From: Clostridiales bacterium
GTDB taxonomy: Bacteria > Bacillota > Clostridia > Oscillospirales > Oscillospiraceae
Assembly (NCBI GenBank): GCA_019421975.1
Contig: JAHZEE010000010.1
Span: forward strand, 1-9,068
Length of the DNA: 9,068 nucleotides
Reading direction: 5' to 3'
The translations under genes and the position numbers were made by a program. How positions within the stretch are numbered: the stretch's first letter is position 1; each line of letters begins with the position of its first letter. A model generated the notes under the pieces. It did not search any database, was not told the origin of the DNA, and saw only the letters and a program-made list of their open reading frames with translations. Positions 1-5,389 of this stretch are shown in pieces.

Positions 1-573
1 GGCCTGACCCCCTCCCTGCAGTCCGGCACCATCGACGCCGCCATCGCCGGCCAGTCCATGACCGCCACCCGGATGCAGGAGGTGGACATGGCAGGCCCCT
101 ACTACTACGCCACCATCGTCTGCGTCACCAAGGCCGACAGTGAATACGCCAATGCCCAGAGCATCTCCGAGCTGGCCGGCGGCGTGTGCACCGCCCAGTC
201 CGGCACCATCTGGTACGACACCTGCCTGCCCCAGATTCCCGACGCCCAGATCCAGGCCCCTGCTGAGACTGCGCCGGCCATGATTATGGCGCTGGAGTCC
301 GGCACCGTGGACTACATCTGCACCGACATGCCCACCGCCCAGGGCGCCGTGGCCAAGAACCCGGACCTCAAGATTCTGAACTTCTCCGGCACCGATGGCG
401 ACTTCCAGTTCGCCACCGAGGAGGAGCGCGCCGAGAATGTCAACATCGGTATCTCCGTGCGCAAGGGCGACACCGAGCTGCTCGACGCCATGAATGAGGT
501 CCTGTCCGGCATGACCGAGGACGATTTCAACGCGCTGATGGACGAGGCCATCTCCATTCAGCCTGAGATCTGA
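1..573 (+). CDS. Amino acid ABC transporter substrate-binding protein (3' part)
   Basis: The reading frame is open from the first base and ends at TGA 571-573, giving the last 190 residues. The N-terminal lipoprotein or signal region lies outside the window. The sequence has the character of a family 3 periplasmic-type binding protein (SBP_bac_3). An early stretch, DAAIAGQSMTATR, followed by a PYYYATIVCV strand looks like the hinge crossing. An SGTIWYDTCLP segment and a MALESGTVDYICTDMPTAQG segment look like the second lobe. The C-terminus has the usual helical 'MNEVLSGMTEDDFNALMDEA' ending. In a Gram-positive cell the protein would be tethered outside the membrane and hand its ligand to the permease encoded 30 bp downstream. 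The ligand is probably a polar amino acid, judged from the whole operon; the fragment does not show which one. Confidence 0.9.
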   Translation, partial: GLTPSLQSGTIDAAIAGQSMTATRMQEVDMAGPYYYATIVCVTKADSEYANAQSISELAGGVCTAQSGTIWYDTCLPQIPDAQIQAPAETAPAMIMALESGTVDYICTDMPTAQGAVAKNPDLKILNFSGTDGDFQFATEEERAENVNIGISVRKGDTELLDAMNEVLSGMTEDDFNALMDEAISIQPEI

Positions 574-603
574 GAATGAACGAGGAAGGAGCCTGACAAA
601 GGC

Positions 604-1503
604 ATGGACTTACTGACTAAATTGGGGCAGGACATCGCCGACCTGTGGGTTCACTACTGGCCCAGCTACCTCAACGGCATGAAAAACACCCTGATCCTGG
701 CCGTCGTGGCAACCGTGCTCGGCTGCCTGATCGGCTTTGTCTGCGGCGTGCTCAACACCATCCCCTACTCCAAGCAGGACCACATCGTCAAGCGGTTCTT
801 TGTAAAGCTGATCCACGCCGTTGTCCGGATCTATGTGGAGGTGTTCCGCGGCACGCCCATGGTGCTGCAGGCCGTGTTCATCTTCTACGGCCTGCCCTAC
901 TTCACCCACTCGTCCGTGGCCTTCTCCGGCTATGCCGGCATCTGGACCGCGTGCATCATCGTCGTCTCCATCAACACCGGCGCCTATATGGCCGAGACGG
1001 TGCGCGGCGGCATCATCTCCATCGACCCCGGCCAGACCGAGGGCGCCAAGGCCATCGGCATGACCCATGTGCAGACCATGACCTGCGTCATTCTGCCCCA
1101 GGCCCTTCGCAACATCATCCCCCAGATCGGCAACAACTTCATCATCAACATCAAGGACACCTCGGTCATGTTCATCATCAGCTTCACCGAGTTCTTTGCC
1201 GTCCACCGCAGCATTACGGGCCTGAACCTCATGTACTTTCCGTCGGCCACCATCGAGATGGCGGGCTACCTGTGTATGACCCTCATCGCCTCGCTCCTGC
1301 TGCGCCTGATCGAGCACCTGCTCGACGGCTCGGCCAACTATGAGCTGGTGCAGGCCGATGCGCTGACCCTGGCCGCCGGCACCTACCGGCACCCCGCCCG
1401 CAAAAAGCGCCGCGGCGCCAAGCCGCCCTTGACCGAGCAGGACCGGGCGGTCCTGAAGGAGTCCATGAAAAACCGGAATTTCAGTGCGAGAGGAGACCGT
1501 TGA
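604..1503 (+). CDS. Amino acid ABC transporter permease (HisM/GlnP type)
   Basis: This is a 299-aa membrane permease that would form the channel of a polar amino acid importer. Hydrophobic segments are visible at about residues 27-50, 84-100, 111-130, 186-205 and 216-238. The [18 protein letters not shown] stretch (81-98) is typical of GlnP/ArtQ-like permeases. The cytoplasmic EAA loop that docks the ATPase is clear at about 147-176 (GAKAIGMT...[15 protein letters not shown]). The ATG at 604 follows a GAGGAAGGA Shine-Dalgarno sequence (582-590). The gene starts 30 bp after the binding protein and its stop (1501-1503) lies one base before the ATPase start codon, so the three genes are one operon. 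The roughly 55-residue basic, charged tail after residue 245 is longer than usual for the family; its role is unknown. Confidence 0.93.
   Translation: MDLLTKLGQDIADLWVHYWPSYLNGMKNTLILAVVATVLGCLIGFVCGVLNTIPYSKQDHIVKRFFVKLIHAVVRIYVEVFRGTPMVLQAVFIFYGLPYFTHSSVAFSGYAGIWTACIIVVSINTGAYMAETVRGGIISIDPGQTEGAKAIGMTHVQTMTCVILPQALRNIIPQIGNNFIINIKDTSVMFIISFTEFFAVHRSITGLNLMYFPSATIEMAGYLCMTLIASLLLRLIEHLLDGSANYELVQADALTLAAGTYRHPARKKRRGAKPPLTEQDRAVLKESMKNRNFSARGDR
1491..1495 (+). promoter_or_regulatory. Ribosome binding site deciding the ATPase start
   Basis: AGGAG lies 9 nt before ATG 1505, inside the last codons of the permease gene. It favours 1505 over the upstream in-frame GTG at 1484. Confidence 0.75.
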
Positions 1504-1504
1504 G

Positions 1505-2245
<741 letters not shown>

Positions 2246-2246
2246 A

Positions 2247-2278
2247 ATCGGCTCCCCTCAGGGGGAGCCGATCTTTTT
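2247..2278 (+). terminator. Rho-independent terminator of the ABC operon
   Basis: A perfect 11-bp stem (2247-2257 with 2262-2272) encloses a 4-nt loop (TCAG) and is followed by CTTTTT (2273-2278). It begins one base after the ATPase stop codon. The converging DUF559 gene ends inside the loop (stop at 2258-2260). Read on the minus strand, the hairpin is followed by an ATTTCATTTT stretch, so it may also work weakly in that direction. The central GGCTCCCC / GGGGAGCC arms closely match the core hairpin of the dispersed repeats in this window. Confidence 0.93.
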
Positions 2279-2623
2279 CGTCAAATGCTGCTCGATGCAC
2301 TGGCAGACGCCCTCAAAGTTCTGCATCACATCGGGGTTGGAAAACCGCAGCACCGTGATGCCCAGCTTCTCCAGCTCCGCCGTGCGCGCCTGATCCGCCG
2401 CCTGTCCTGCCTGCTCGTAGTGCTGCGAGCCGTCCAGCTCAATGGCCAGCTTGGCGGTGTGGCAGTAGAAGTCCAAAATGTAATTTCCCACAATCTTCTG
2501 GCGGTAAAATTTCGCCGGGTGTGCGCGCAGAAAGTCGTACCAGAGATGCCGTTCCTCCTTGGTCATCTCCCGCCGCAGGCTCCGCGCGTTGTCCAGCAGC
2601 CGCCCATTTCGCGGCAGCGCCAT
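2258..2623 (-). CDS. DUF559-family protein, restriction-endonuclease-like fold
   Basis: This is a 121-aa single-domain protein of the DUF559 family, which is related to Vsr-type and other PD-(D/E)xK nucleases; substrate and role are unknown. Visible family features are the N-terminal ARSLRREMTKEERHLWYDFLR helix (13-33), the FYRQKIVGNYILDFYC strands (39-54) with D51, the AIELDGSQHY core (60-69) with E62 and D64, and the GITVLRFSNPDV strand (88-99). The ATG at 2623 is chosen because a GAAAGGGGG Shine-Dalgarno sequence lies 8 nt upstream and because known family members begin close to this helix. The open frame continues upstream to an ATG at 2815, but that part only translates the repeat DNA (SPQGEP-type peptides). 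The gene converges on the ABC operon and its stop codon lies inside that operon's terminator. Confidence 0.85.
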   Translation of the reverse strand: MALPRNGRLLDNARSLRREMTKEERHLWYDFLRAHPAKFYRQKIVGNYILDFYCHTAKLAIELDGSQHYEQAGQAADQARTAELEKLGITVLRFSNPDVMQNFEGVCQCIEQHLTKKIGSP

Positions 2624-2631
2624 GGCCCCCG

Positions 2632-2640
2632 CCCCCTTTC
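2632..2640 (-). promoter_or_regulatory. Ribosome binding site deciding the DUF559 start
   Basis: GAAAGGGGG on the minus strand ends 8 nt before ATG 2623. It separates the real gene from the longer open frame that runs through repeat DNA. Confidence 0.65.
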
Positions 2641-2651
2641 TCCATTCCAAA

Positions 2652-2722
2652 GGCTCCCCTTGAGGGGAGGCATGGGAAGGCTCCCCTTGAGGGGAGCTGT
2701 CGGCGAAGCCGACTGAGAGGTG
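2652..2722. repeat. Hairpin repeat element, incomplete copy
   Basis: The right unit is complete (2679-2722). It has a core hairpin CTCCCC-TTGA-GGGGAG, then a second hairpin GTCGGC-GAA-GCCGAC, then the tail GAGAGGTG. The left unit is reduced to a core hairpin (2652-2670) and lies in the same orientation as the right one, whereas the two full copies have inverted left units. It shares the CATGGG(G)AA linker with the next copy. This points to rearrangement between neighbouring copies. It lies just upstream of the DUF559 ribosome binding site. Confidence 0.85.
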
Positions 2723-2765
2723 CCTGCGCACCCAATCGCTGCGCCGCAGTCCCGTCCTGCGGCAA

Positions 2766-2865
2766 CACCTCTCCGTCACGGCTGCGCCGTGCCACCTCCC
2801 CTCAAGGGGAGGCATGGGGAAGGCTCCCCTTGAGGGGAGCTGTCGGCGAAGCCGACTGAGAGGTG
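2766..2865. repeat. Composite inverted hairpin repeat, full copy 1
   Basis: The left unit (2766-2813) and right unit (2822-2865) are inverted copies of one another around a short linker. The ends are an 8-bp terminal inverted repeat, CACCTCTC / GAGAGGTG. Each unit carries a CTCCCC/GGGGAG core hairpin plus a 6-bp, 3-nt-loop second hairpin (left CACGGC-TGC-GCCGTG, right GTCGGC-GAA-GCCGAC). The element ends 9 bp after the stop of the first XRE regulator, read in that gene's direction. I see no transposase and no clear target duplication. Similar GGCTCCCC...GAGGTG repeats are, to my knowledge, widespread in Oscillospiraceae genomes. Confidence 0.9.
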
Positions 2866-2874
2866 TTTTCAGTC

Positions 2875-3081
2875 TTACTGTTTTCTTGGTTCCAGACCTA
2901 AAATATAATCTGTCGTTGTCTGATAGAATTCTGCCAACTTCTTCAAATGCTTGAGGGGAAGCGTCCTTCTTCCAGTTTCATAGCTGCTATACACCCGCTG
3001 GTCGATACCAAGCACTGCTGCAACTTCCTTCTGCGTCAAGTCACGATCCTCCCGTAATTCTGCCAGTCGCTCTAAATACAT
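2875..3081 (-). CDS. Small XRE/Cro-CI family regulator, copy 1
   Basis: This is a 68-aa protein that is little more than a helix-turn-helix domain: LTQKEVAAVLGI (15-26) is the scaffold helix and DQRVYSSYETG (27-37) the recognition helix. The C-terminal YYxT-like segment FYQTTTDYILGL (52-63) is the usual last helix of short phage-type regulators. It would bind DNA as a dimer in the cytoplasm. ATG 3081 is chosen for its AGAGGTGAT Shine-Dalgarno sequence. The frame extends to 3120, but that part covers the promoter/operator DNA. It is about two-thirds identical (42 of 63 aligned positions, counted by eye) to the second regulator at 3440-3679. Two palindromes lie between it and the divergent 90-aa gene, so it probably represses that gene and perhaps itself. 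Confidence 0.9.
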   Translation of the reverse strand: MYLERLAELREDRDLTQKEVAAVLGIDQRVYSSYETGRRTLPLKHLKKLAEFYQTTTDYILGLEPRKQ

Positions 3082-3107
3082 GCGATCACCTCTGGCCCAT
3101 CTTAAAT

Positions 3108-3125
3108 TACTATCAAACAATAGTA
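3108..3125. promoter_or_regulatory. Putative operator O1 (TACTAT-N6-ATAGTA)
   Basis: This is a perfect 6-bp inverted repeat, TACTAT CAAACA ATAGTA, about 27 bp upstream of the first regulator's start codon. It shares arms and spacing with O3 and nearly so with O2. Its centre is 25 bp from that of O2. Confidence 0.65.
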
Positions 3126-3154
3126 TTGATTTTACTATCGTTCGCTAGTAAAAT
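3126..3154 (+). promoter_or_regulatory. Promoter of the 90-aa gene
   Basis: The -35 is TTGATT (3126-3131) and the -10 is TAAAAT (3149-3154, five of six consensus bases), separated by exactly 17 bp. Transcription would start near 3161, followed by a GGGGTGAT ribosome binding site and ATG 3171. The spacer and -10 are covered by palindrome O2, a classic arrangement for repression. Confidence 0.65.
3129..3154. promoter_or_regulatory. Putative operator O2, overlapping the -10 of the 90-aa gene
   Basis: Perfect 9-bp arms, ATTTTACTA and TAGTAAAAT, flank TCGTTCGC. Aligned with O3, 17 of 20 core bases are the same (TTACTATCG..C..TAGTAA). In the TACTAT-N6 register one arm base differs (CTAGTA for ATAGTA). 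It sits directly on the predicted promoter. Confidence 0.65.
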
Positions 3155-3170
3155 AGATTGGGGTGATGAT

Positions 3171-3443
3171 ATGTATCAAAAAGAACCGCAGTTTTATGAA
3201 GAATTACTTGCCAACGCACTGGCCCAGGAACTCCTACACTATATCCAGTATTTGCTTCCAATCTTTGACCGCAACGCAACTGCAATCACAGAACTGAAAT
3301 GCTATCACATTTTGGCGCAAATTCGGCAGGTATTAAATAACGAGACATTGACAGATACAGATTGCTTTGAACGCATTGAAGAAATTATAAAAATCTTTGA
3401 TGCCCACAGCATTACTGGACTCAACCGCCATGACTTTGGCTAG
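3171..3443 (+). CDS. Conserved-looking small protein of unknown function (90 aa)
   Basis: I do not recognise a named domain. The 90-aa product is predicted to be helical and soluble, with no signal peptide or membrane segment. It has an acidic/aromatic N-terminus (QFYEELLANALAQELLHYIQ, 7-26), a middle segment ELKCYHILAQIRQVL (41-55), and an acidic C-terminal part CFERIEEIIKIFDAH (65-79) ending in NRHDFG. ATG 3171 is chosen because GGGGTGAT precedes it; the frame upstream is promoter DNA. It is transcribed divergently from regulator 1 and converges with regulator 2; the two stop codons share the bases CTAG (3440-3443). GC content is about 40% (97 of 240 bases over 3181-3420), far below that of the flanking operons. 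Its position between two paralogous repressors suggests it is the regulated effector, but nothing in the sequence says what it does. Confidence 0.8.
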   Translation: MYQKEPQFYEELLANALAQELLHYIQYLLPIFDRNATAITELKCYHILAQIRQVLNNETLTDTDCFERIEEIIKIFDAHSITGLNRHDFG

Positions 3444-3679
3444 TCTCCCAAAAACACCCGCTTTCGCGGGTACGGCTTTCCCTCATCTGTAAGGCCCGCC
3501 AGATAGTCCAGGCTCGTTTGATAATAGAGCGCCAGCTTTATCATATGGTGCATCGGGATTTCGCGTTTTCCCGTCTCATAGTTGCTGTAAATCCGCTGGT
3601 CGATACCCAGCACCGCCGCAACTTCCTTTTGCTTCAGGTCGTGATCTTCCCGCAGGTCTTTTAAGCGTAAAGTGTACAA
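3440..3679 (-). CDS. Small XRE/Cro-CI family regulator, copy 2
   Basis: This is a 79-aa helix-turn-helix protein, paralogous to the regulator at 2875-3081. The scaffold helix is LKQKEVAAVLGI (15-26) and the recognition helix DQRIYSNYETG (27-37), differing from copy 1 only by V/I and S/N. It has an extra basic tail, DEGKPYPRKRVFLGD (65-79). I choose TTG 3679 as the start: it has GAGGTGAAGG upstream at good distance, and it aligns residue for residue with copy 1, whose ribosome binding site is also conserved. A GTG at 3688 would add three residues but would lie within the Shine-Dalgarno sequence. Palindrome O3 lies about 50 bp upstream. A terminator-like hairpin sits inside the last codons. Confidence 0.88.
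   Translation of the reverse strand: MYTLRLKDLREDHDLKQKEVAAVLGIDQRIYSNYETGKREIPMHHMIKLALYYQTSLDYLAGLTDEGKPYPRKRVFLGD
3450..3471 (-). terminator. Intrinsic-terminator-like hairpin inside the 3' end of regulator 2
   Basis: Read on the minus strand: a 6-bp stem ACCCGC / GCGGGT with a GAAA tetraloop, then G and TTTTT. It lies 7-8 bases before the TAG stop (3442-3440), so transcripts ending in the T-run would lack the stop codon. Read on the plus strand there is no T-run, so it would not stop the converging 90-aa gene. Confidence 0.6.
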
Positions 3680-3681
3680 TG

Positions 3682-3691
3682 CCTTCACCTC
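3682..3691 (-). promoter_or_regulatory. Ribosome binding site deciding the regulator 2 start
   Basis: GAGGTGAAGG on the minus strand sits just before TTG 3679. It corresponds to AGAGGTGAT ahead of the paralogue's ATG. Confidence 0.6.
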
Positions 3692-3730
3692 GCGGTTATG
3701 GTACTGTACAATTTTTTCCGTTTTTTCATC

Positions 3731-3750
3731 TTACTATCGTACAATAGTAA
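3731..3750. promoter_or_regulatory. Putative operator O3 upstream of regulator 2
   Basis: This is a perfect 7-bp inverted repeat, TTACTAT CGTACA ATAGTAA. It has the same arms and 6-bp spacing as O1 and is nearly identical to O2. It directly abuts the terminator hairpin of the upstream membrane-protein gene and so lies at the head of the regulator 2 transcription unit. I could not find a convincing -35/-10 pair on the minus strand here. Confidence 0.65.
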
Positions 3751-3783
3751 AATAACCACAGATGCCGGGCATCTGTGGTTATT
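3746..3783 (-). terminator. Terminator of the YwaF-like gene
   Basis: A perfect 16-bp inverted repeat (3751-3766 with 3768-3783) forms a long hairpin around GCCCGGC. On the minus strand it runs into ATTTTACTATT, a moderate T-tract. The gene's TAA stop (3781-3779) lies inside the stem. It separates this gene from regulator 2. Confidence 0.75.
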
Positions 3784-4522
3784 CTGTCTCGTGGACCTGC
3801 TCCGTCTGTTTGTGCCGCAGTCCCCAGGGCAAAAACAGGGCGCACTCGGCCAGCACCAGCAGGACAAAGTAGCCCAGCAGGTAGCCGGGATTGCCCAAAA
3901 AGCCGGCCATCCACTCCAAAGGTGAGCCGGGGGCGGGAACGCGCAGGAAGAAGTAGTTGGCGGAGAAGGCCCAGTCGAACAGGTAGATGAGCGGCACCGT
4001 CACAGCCAAAAAGGCGAAAGGCTTCCAGATTTTGCGGGGCGCGGGCCGGATTTTTCCGCTGACCAGGCCCAAAATAGGCACCAGCGTCAGAAGGCCGTGG
4101 GAGAGAAAGCTGTTGATGCTGACGAAGCTGGCCAGGGGGTACATGGCCCAGTCGCAGAACAGCAGGGCCAGCACCGCGCCGGGCATGCACAGGCCGTAGA
4201 GCACCTGGCCCAGCCAGTCCCAGCGGGTGAAGGCGTCCAGCGCGCACAAAAACACCGCCAGGCCGCACAGGTGCAGCGGCAGCTCATAGACCGTGAGATA
4301 GCCGCGCAGCGCCAGATAGACAAGCCGCGCCGCCTCCAGCACGAGCGGGATGAGGCTCACAATCCGCTGCATCCGCCGGGGCTTTCCCATGCGGCAGAAC
4401 CACCACACGCAGCCGCCCATGGCCGCCGCGAGGCCCAGCAGCCACAGCAGGTGGCCCCCGCCGAACAGCGAAAAACCGACGCCCGGCGGCAGCTCGTATT
4501 CGTAGTAAAAAAAGTATTTCAT
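3779..4522 (-). CDS. YwaF-like (TIGR02206 type) integral membrane protein
   Basis: This is a 247-aa polytopic membrane protein of the YwaF/TIGR02206 type, a family of unknown function widespread in Firmicutes. About six to seven hydrophobic segments are visible, roughly at residues 23-42, 55-72, 80-96, 104-123, 143-155, 168-184 and 212-233. Family hallmarks are the VGFSLFGGGHLLWLL opening (15-29), ELPLHLC (80-86), the SHG motif (141-143), the NYFFLRVPAPGSPLEWM segment (189-205) and a short charged tail. ATG 4522 is chosen because the product then opens MKYFFYYEYELP like known relatives. GGGGGA lies 13 nt upstream, which is a long spacing. A TTG at 4543 with AAGGA upstream is a possible alternative, adding seven residues. 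It is divergent from the PepSY-like gene across a 91-bp gap. Confidence 0.85.
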   Translation of the reverse strand: MKYFFYYEYELPPGVGFSLFGGGHLLWLLGLAAAMGGCVWWFCRMGKPRRMQRIVSLIPLVLEAARLVYLALRGYLTVYELPLHLCGLAVFLCALDAFTRWDWLGQVLYGLCMPGAVLALLFCDWAMYPLASFVSINSFLSHGLLTLVPILGLVSGKIRPAPRKIWKPFAFLAVTVPLIYLFDWAFSANYFFLRVPAPGSPLEWMAGFLGNPGYLLGYFVLLVLAECALFLPWGLRHKQTEQVHETE

Positions 4523-4551
4523 AGCGCCGCAAAAATCCCCCAAATTTTTCC

Positions 4552-4562
4552 TTACTATCATA
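4552..4562. promoter_or_regulatory. Half-operator or -10 element in the divergent 4523-4613 gap
   Basis: TTACTATCATA repeats the left half of palindromes O1-O3. Read on the minus strand it gives TATGAT (five of six -10 bases), placing a start near 4550 for the YwaF-like gene. No right half and no good -35 is visible, so it may be only a -10 element. Confidence 0.35.
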
Positions 4563-4613
4563 CCCCCATTTTGCAGAAAATAACAGGGAAAAACGAAACT
4601 GGGAGGTATTTTT

Positions 4614-4955
4614 ATGCGGATTTGGGTCAAGCGCGGGCTGCTGCTGTGTTCGCTGGCGGCGCTGTGCGCCATGCTCTCGCTGGCCACGCTGGCGGTGGGC
4701 TACATCGGCGAGGACGGGGCCGTGGGCGCGGTGCTGCGCCACACCGGCGGGCGGCGGCAGGATCTGGAGGAGCTGTTTGTGGCGCTGCACGACAACGGCA
4801 GGCAGCCGCCGGTCTATGAGGTGCGCTACCGGCAGGGCGGCTATCAGGTGTACTACACCCTGGACGCCAGGACGGGGGAGATTCTCCACTACGGCGGCCA
4901 CCGGGCGGGCGACGGCATCCCCATGCCGGAGGACGGGCAGGCGCCGGAGGGGTAG
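4614..4955 (+). CDS. Small membrane-anchored PepSY-like protein
   Basis: This is a 113-aa protein with a positively charged start (MRIWVKR), one hydrophobic segment at about 8-31 that could be an uncleaved anchor or signal peptide, and a short outside domain. The segment 67-92 (VYEVRYRQGGYQVYYTLDARTGEIL) has the strand-turn-strand pattern ending in D..TGEI that marks PepSY-type domains. Those domains are often found as extracytoplasmic modulators of peptidases or as sensor parts; no such partner is visible here. ATG 4614 has an excellent GGGAGGT ribosome binding site 6 nt upstream. The assignment rests on pattern alone and the domain is short, so confidence in the function is low while confidence in the gene is good. 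Confidence 0.72.
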   Translation: MRIWVKRGLLLCSLAALCAMLSLATLAVGYIGEDGAVGAVLRHTGGRRQDLEELFVALHDNGRQPPVYEVRYRQGGYQVYYTLDARTGEILHYGGHRAGDGIPMPEDGQAPEG

Positions 4956-4966
4956 GCGGGCCAGGA

Positions 4967-5070
4967 CACCTCTCCGTCATGGCTTACGCCATGCCACCTC
5001 CCCTCAAGGGGAGGCTTTGGAGCGGTGGCTCCCCTTGAGGGGAGCTGTCCGCGGAGCGGACTGAGAGGTG
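4967..5070. repeat. Composite inverted hairpin repeat, full copy 2
   Basis: Left unit 4967-5015 and right unit 5027-5070 are bounded by CACCTCTC / GAGAGGTG. The second hairpins are CATGGC...GCCATG on the left and GTCCGC-GGA-GCGGAC on the right; both differ from copy 1 by paired, compensating changes. The element starts 11 bp after the PepSY-like gene's stop and could serve as its 3' end. The bases TTGCCGCA after it also occur, inverted, just outside the left end of copy 1 (2758-2765). Confidence 0.9.
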
Positions 5071-5121
5071 TTGCCGCACCGCAGTCATGCAAAATCTCTC
5101 CCAAAAACGGCTCATCTGATC

Positions 5122-5150
5122 TTGACAGGCAAAATCATCGGTGCTACAAT
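5122..5150 (+). promoter_or_regulatory. Promoter of the riboflavin operon
   Basis: A perfect -35 TTGACA (5122-5127), a 17-bp spacer and a -10 TACAAT (5145-5150). Transcription would start near 5157, about 20 bases before the riboswitch. Confidence 0.9.
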
Positions 5151-5175
5151 AAGTCCAATCAAAAGTCAATAAGCA

Positions 5176-5284
5176 GTCTTCAGGGCAGGGTGAAATTCCC
5201 GATCGGCGGTAAAGTCCGCGAGCGCTCCGGCGCAGGATTTGGTGCAATTCCAAAACCGACAGTACAGTCTGGATGGAAGAAGAC
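5176..5284 (+). ncRNA. FMN riboswitch (RFN element)
   Basis: The conserved RFN blocks appear in order: CAGGGCAGGGTGAAATTCCC (5181-5200), GATCGGCGGTAAAGTCCGCG (5201-5220), GGATTTGGTGCAATTCCA, AACCGACAGTACAGTC and TGGATGGAAGAAG. Closing stem P1 pairs GTCTT (5176-5180) with AAGAC (5280-5284). FMN binding is expected to favour the downstream terminator and shut off the rib genes when flavin is plentiful. Confidence 0.96.
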
Positions 5285-5356
5285 GCGTTTGTCTGTGTCG
5301 GACAGGCGGGGAAGGTGTTTTCCCCCTGCTCTCGTCACATCTCTTTCGCATCCCAT

Positions 5357-5389
5357 CGCGCCCCGAAGCAGTTCGGGGCGCGTTTTTTT
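5357..5389 (+). terminator. Riboswitch-controlled terminator ahead of ribD
   Basis: A perfect 11-bp GC-rich stem (5357-5367 with 5372-5382) with a GCAG loop is followed by seven T residues (5383-5389). It lies 21 bases before ATG 5411, so it acts on transcription of the whole operon. A further hairpin (GGGGAA...TTCCCC, about 5303-5329) lies between it and the riboswitch. I could not identify the antiterminator by eye. Confidence 0.93.

Noticed and set aside
2285..2859. Plus-strand open frames over the DUF559 gene and repeats
   Set aside because: Their peptides are translations of the repeat DNA or of the antisense of DUF559; there is no ribosome binding site or domain.
2652..2865. CRISPR-like array
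   Set aside because: The units are palindromic, in mixed orientation and unevenly spaced, with no series of unique same-length spacers and no cas gene.
3126..3170. TTG start at 3126 for the 90-aa gene (105 aa)
   Set aside because: This stretch contains the predicted -35, -10 and palindrome O2; ATG 3171 has its own GGGGTGAT site.
3685..3925. Short open frames crossing 3698-3925 on both strands
   Set aside because: They run through the O3 palindrome and a terminator hairpin and lack ribosome binding sites.
4097..4819. 240-codon plus-strand frame over the YwaF-like gene
   Set aside because: It is antisense to a membrane protein with clear family motifs, and its translation is glutamine/alanine/arginine-rich without domain features.
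2766..5070. Composite transposon bounded by the two full repeats
   Set aside because: There is no transposase gene and no target duplication at the outer ends; the genes between them look like ordinary chromosomal and regulatory genes.
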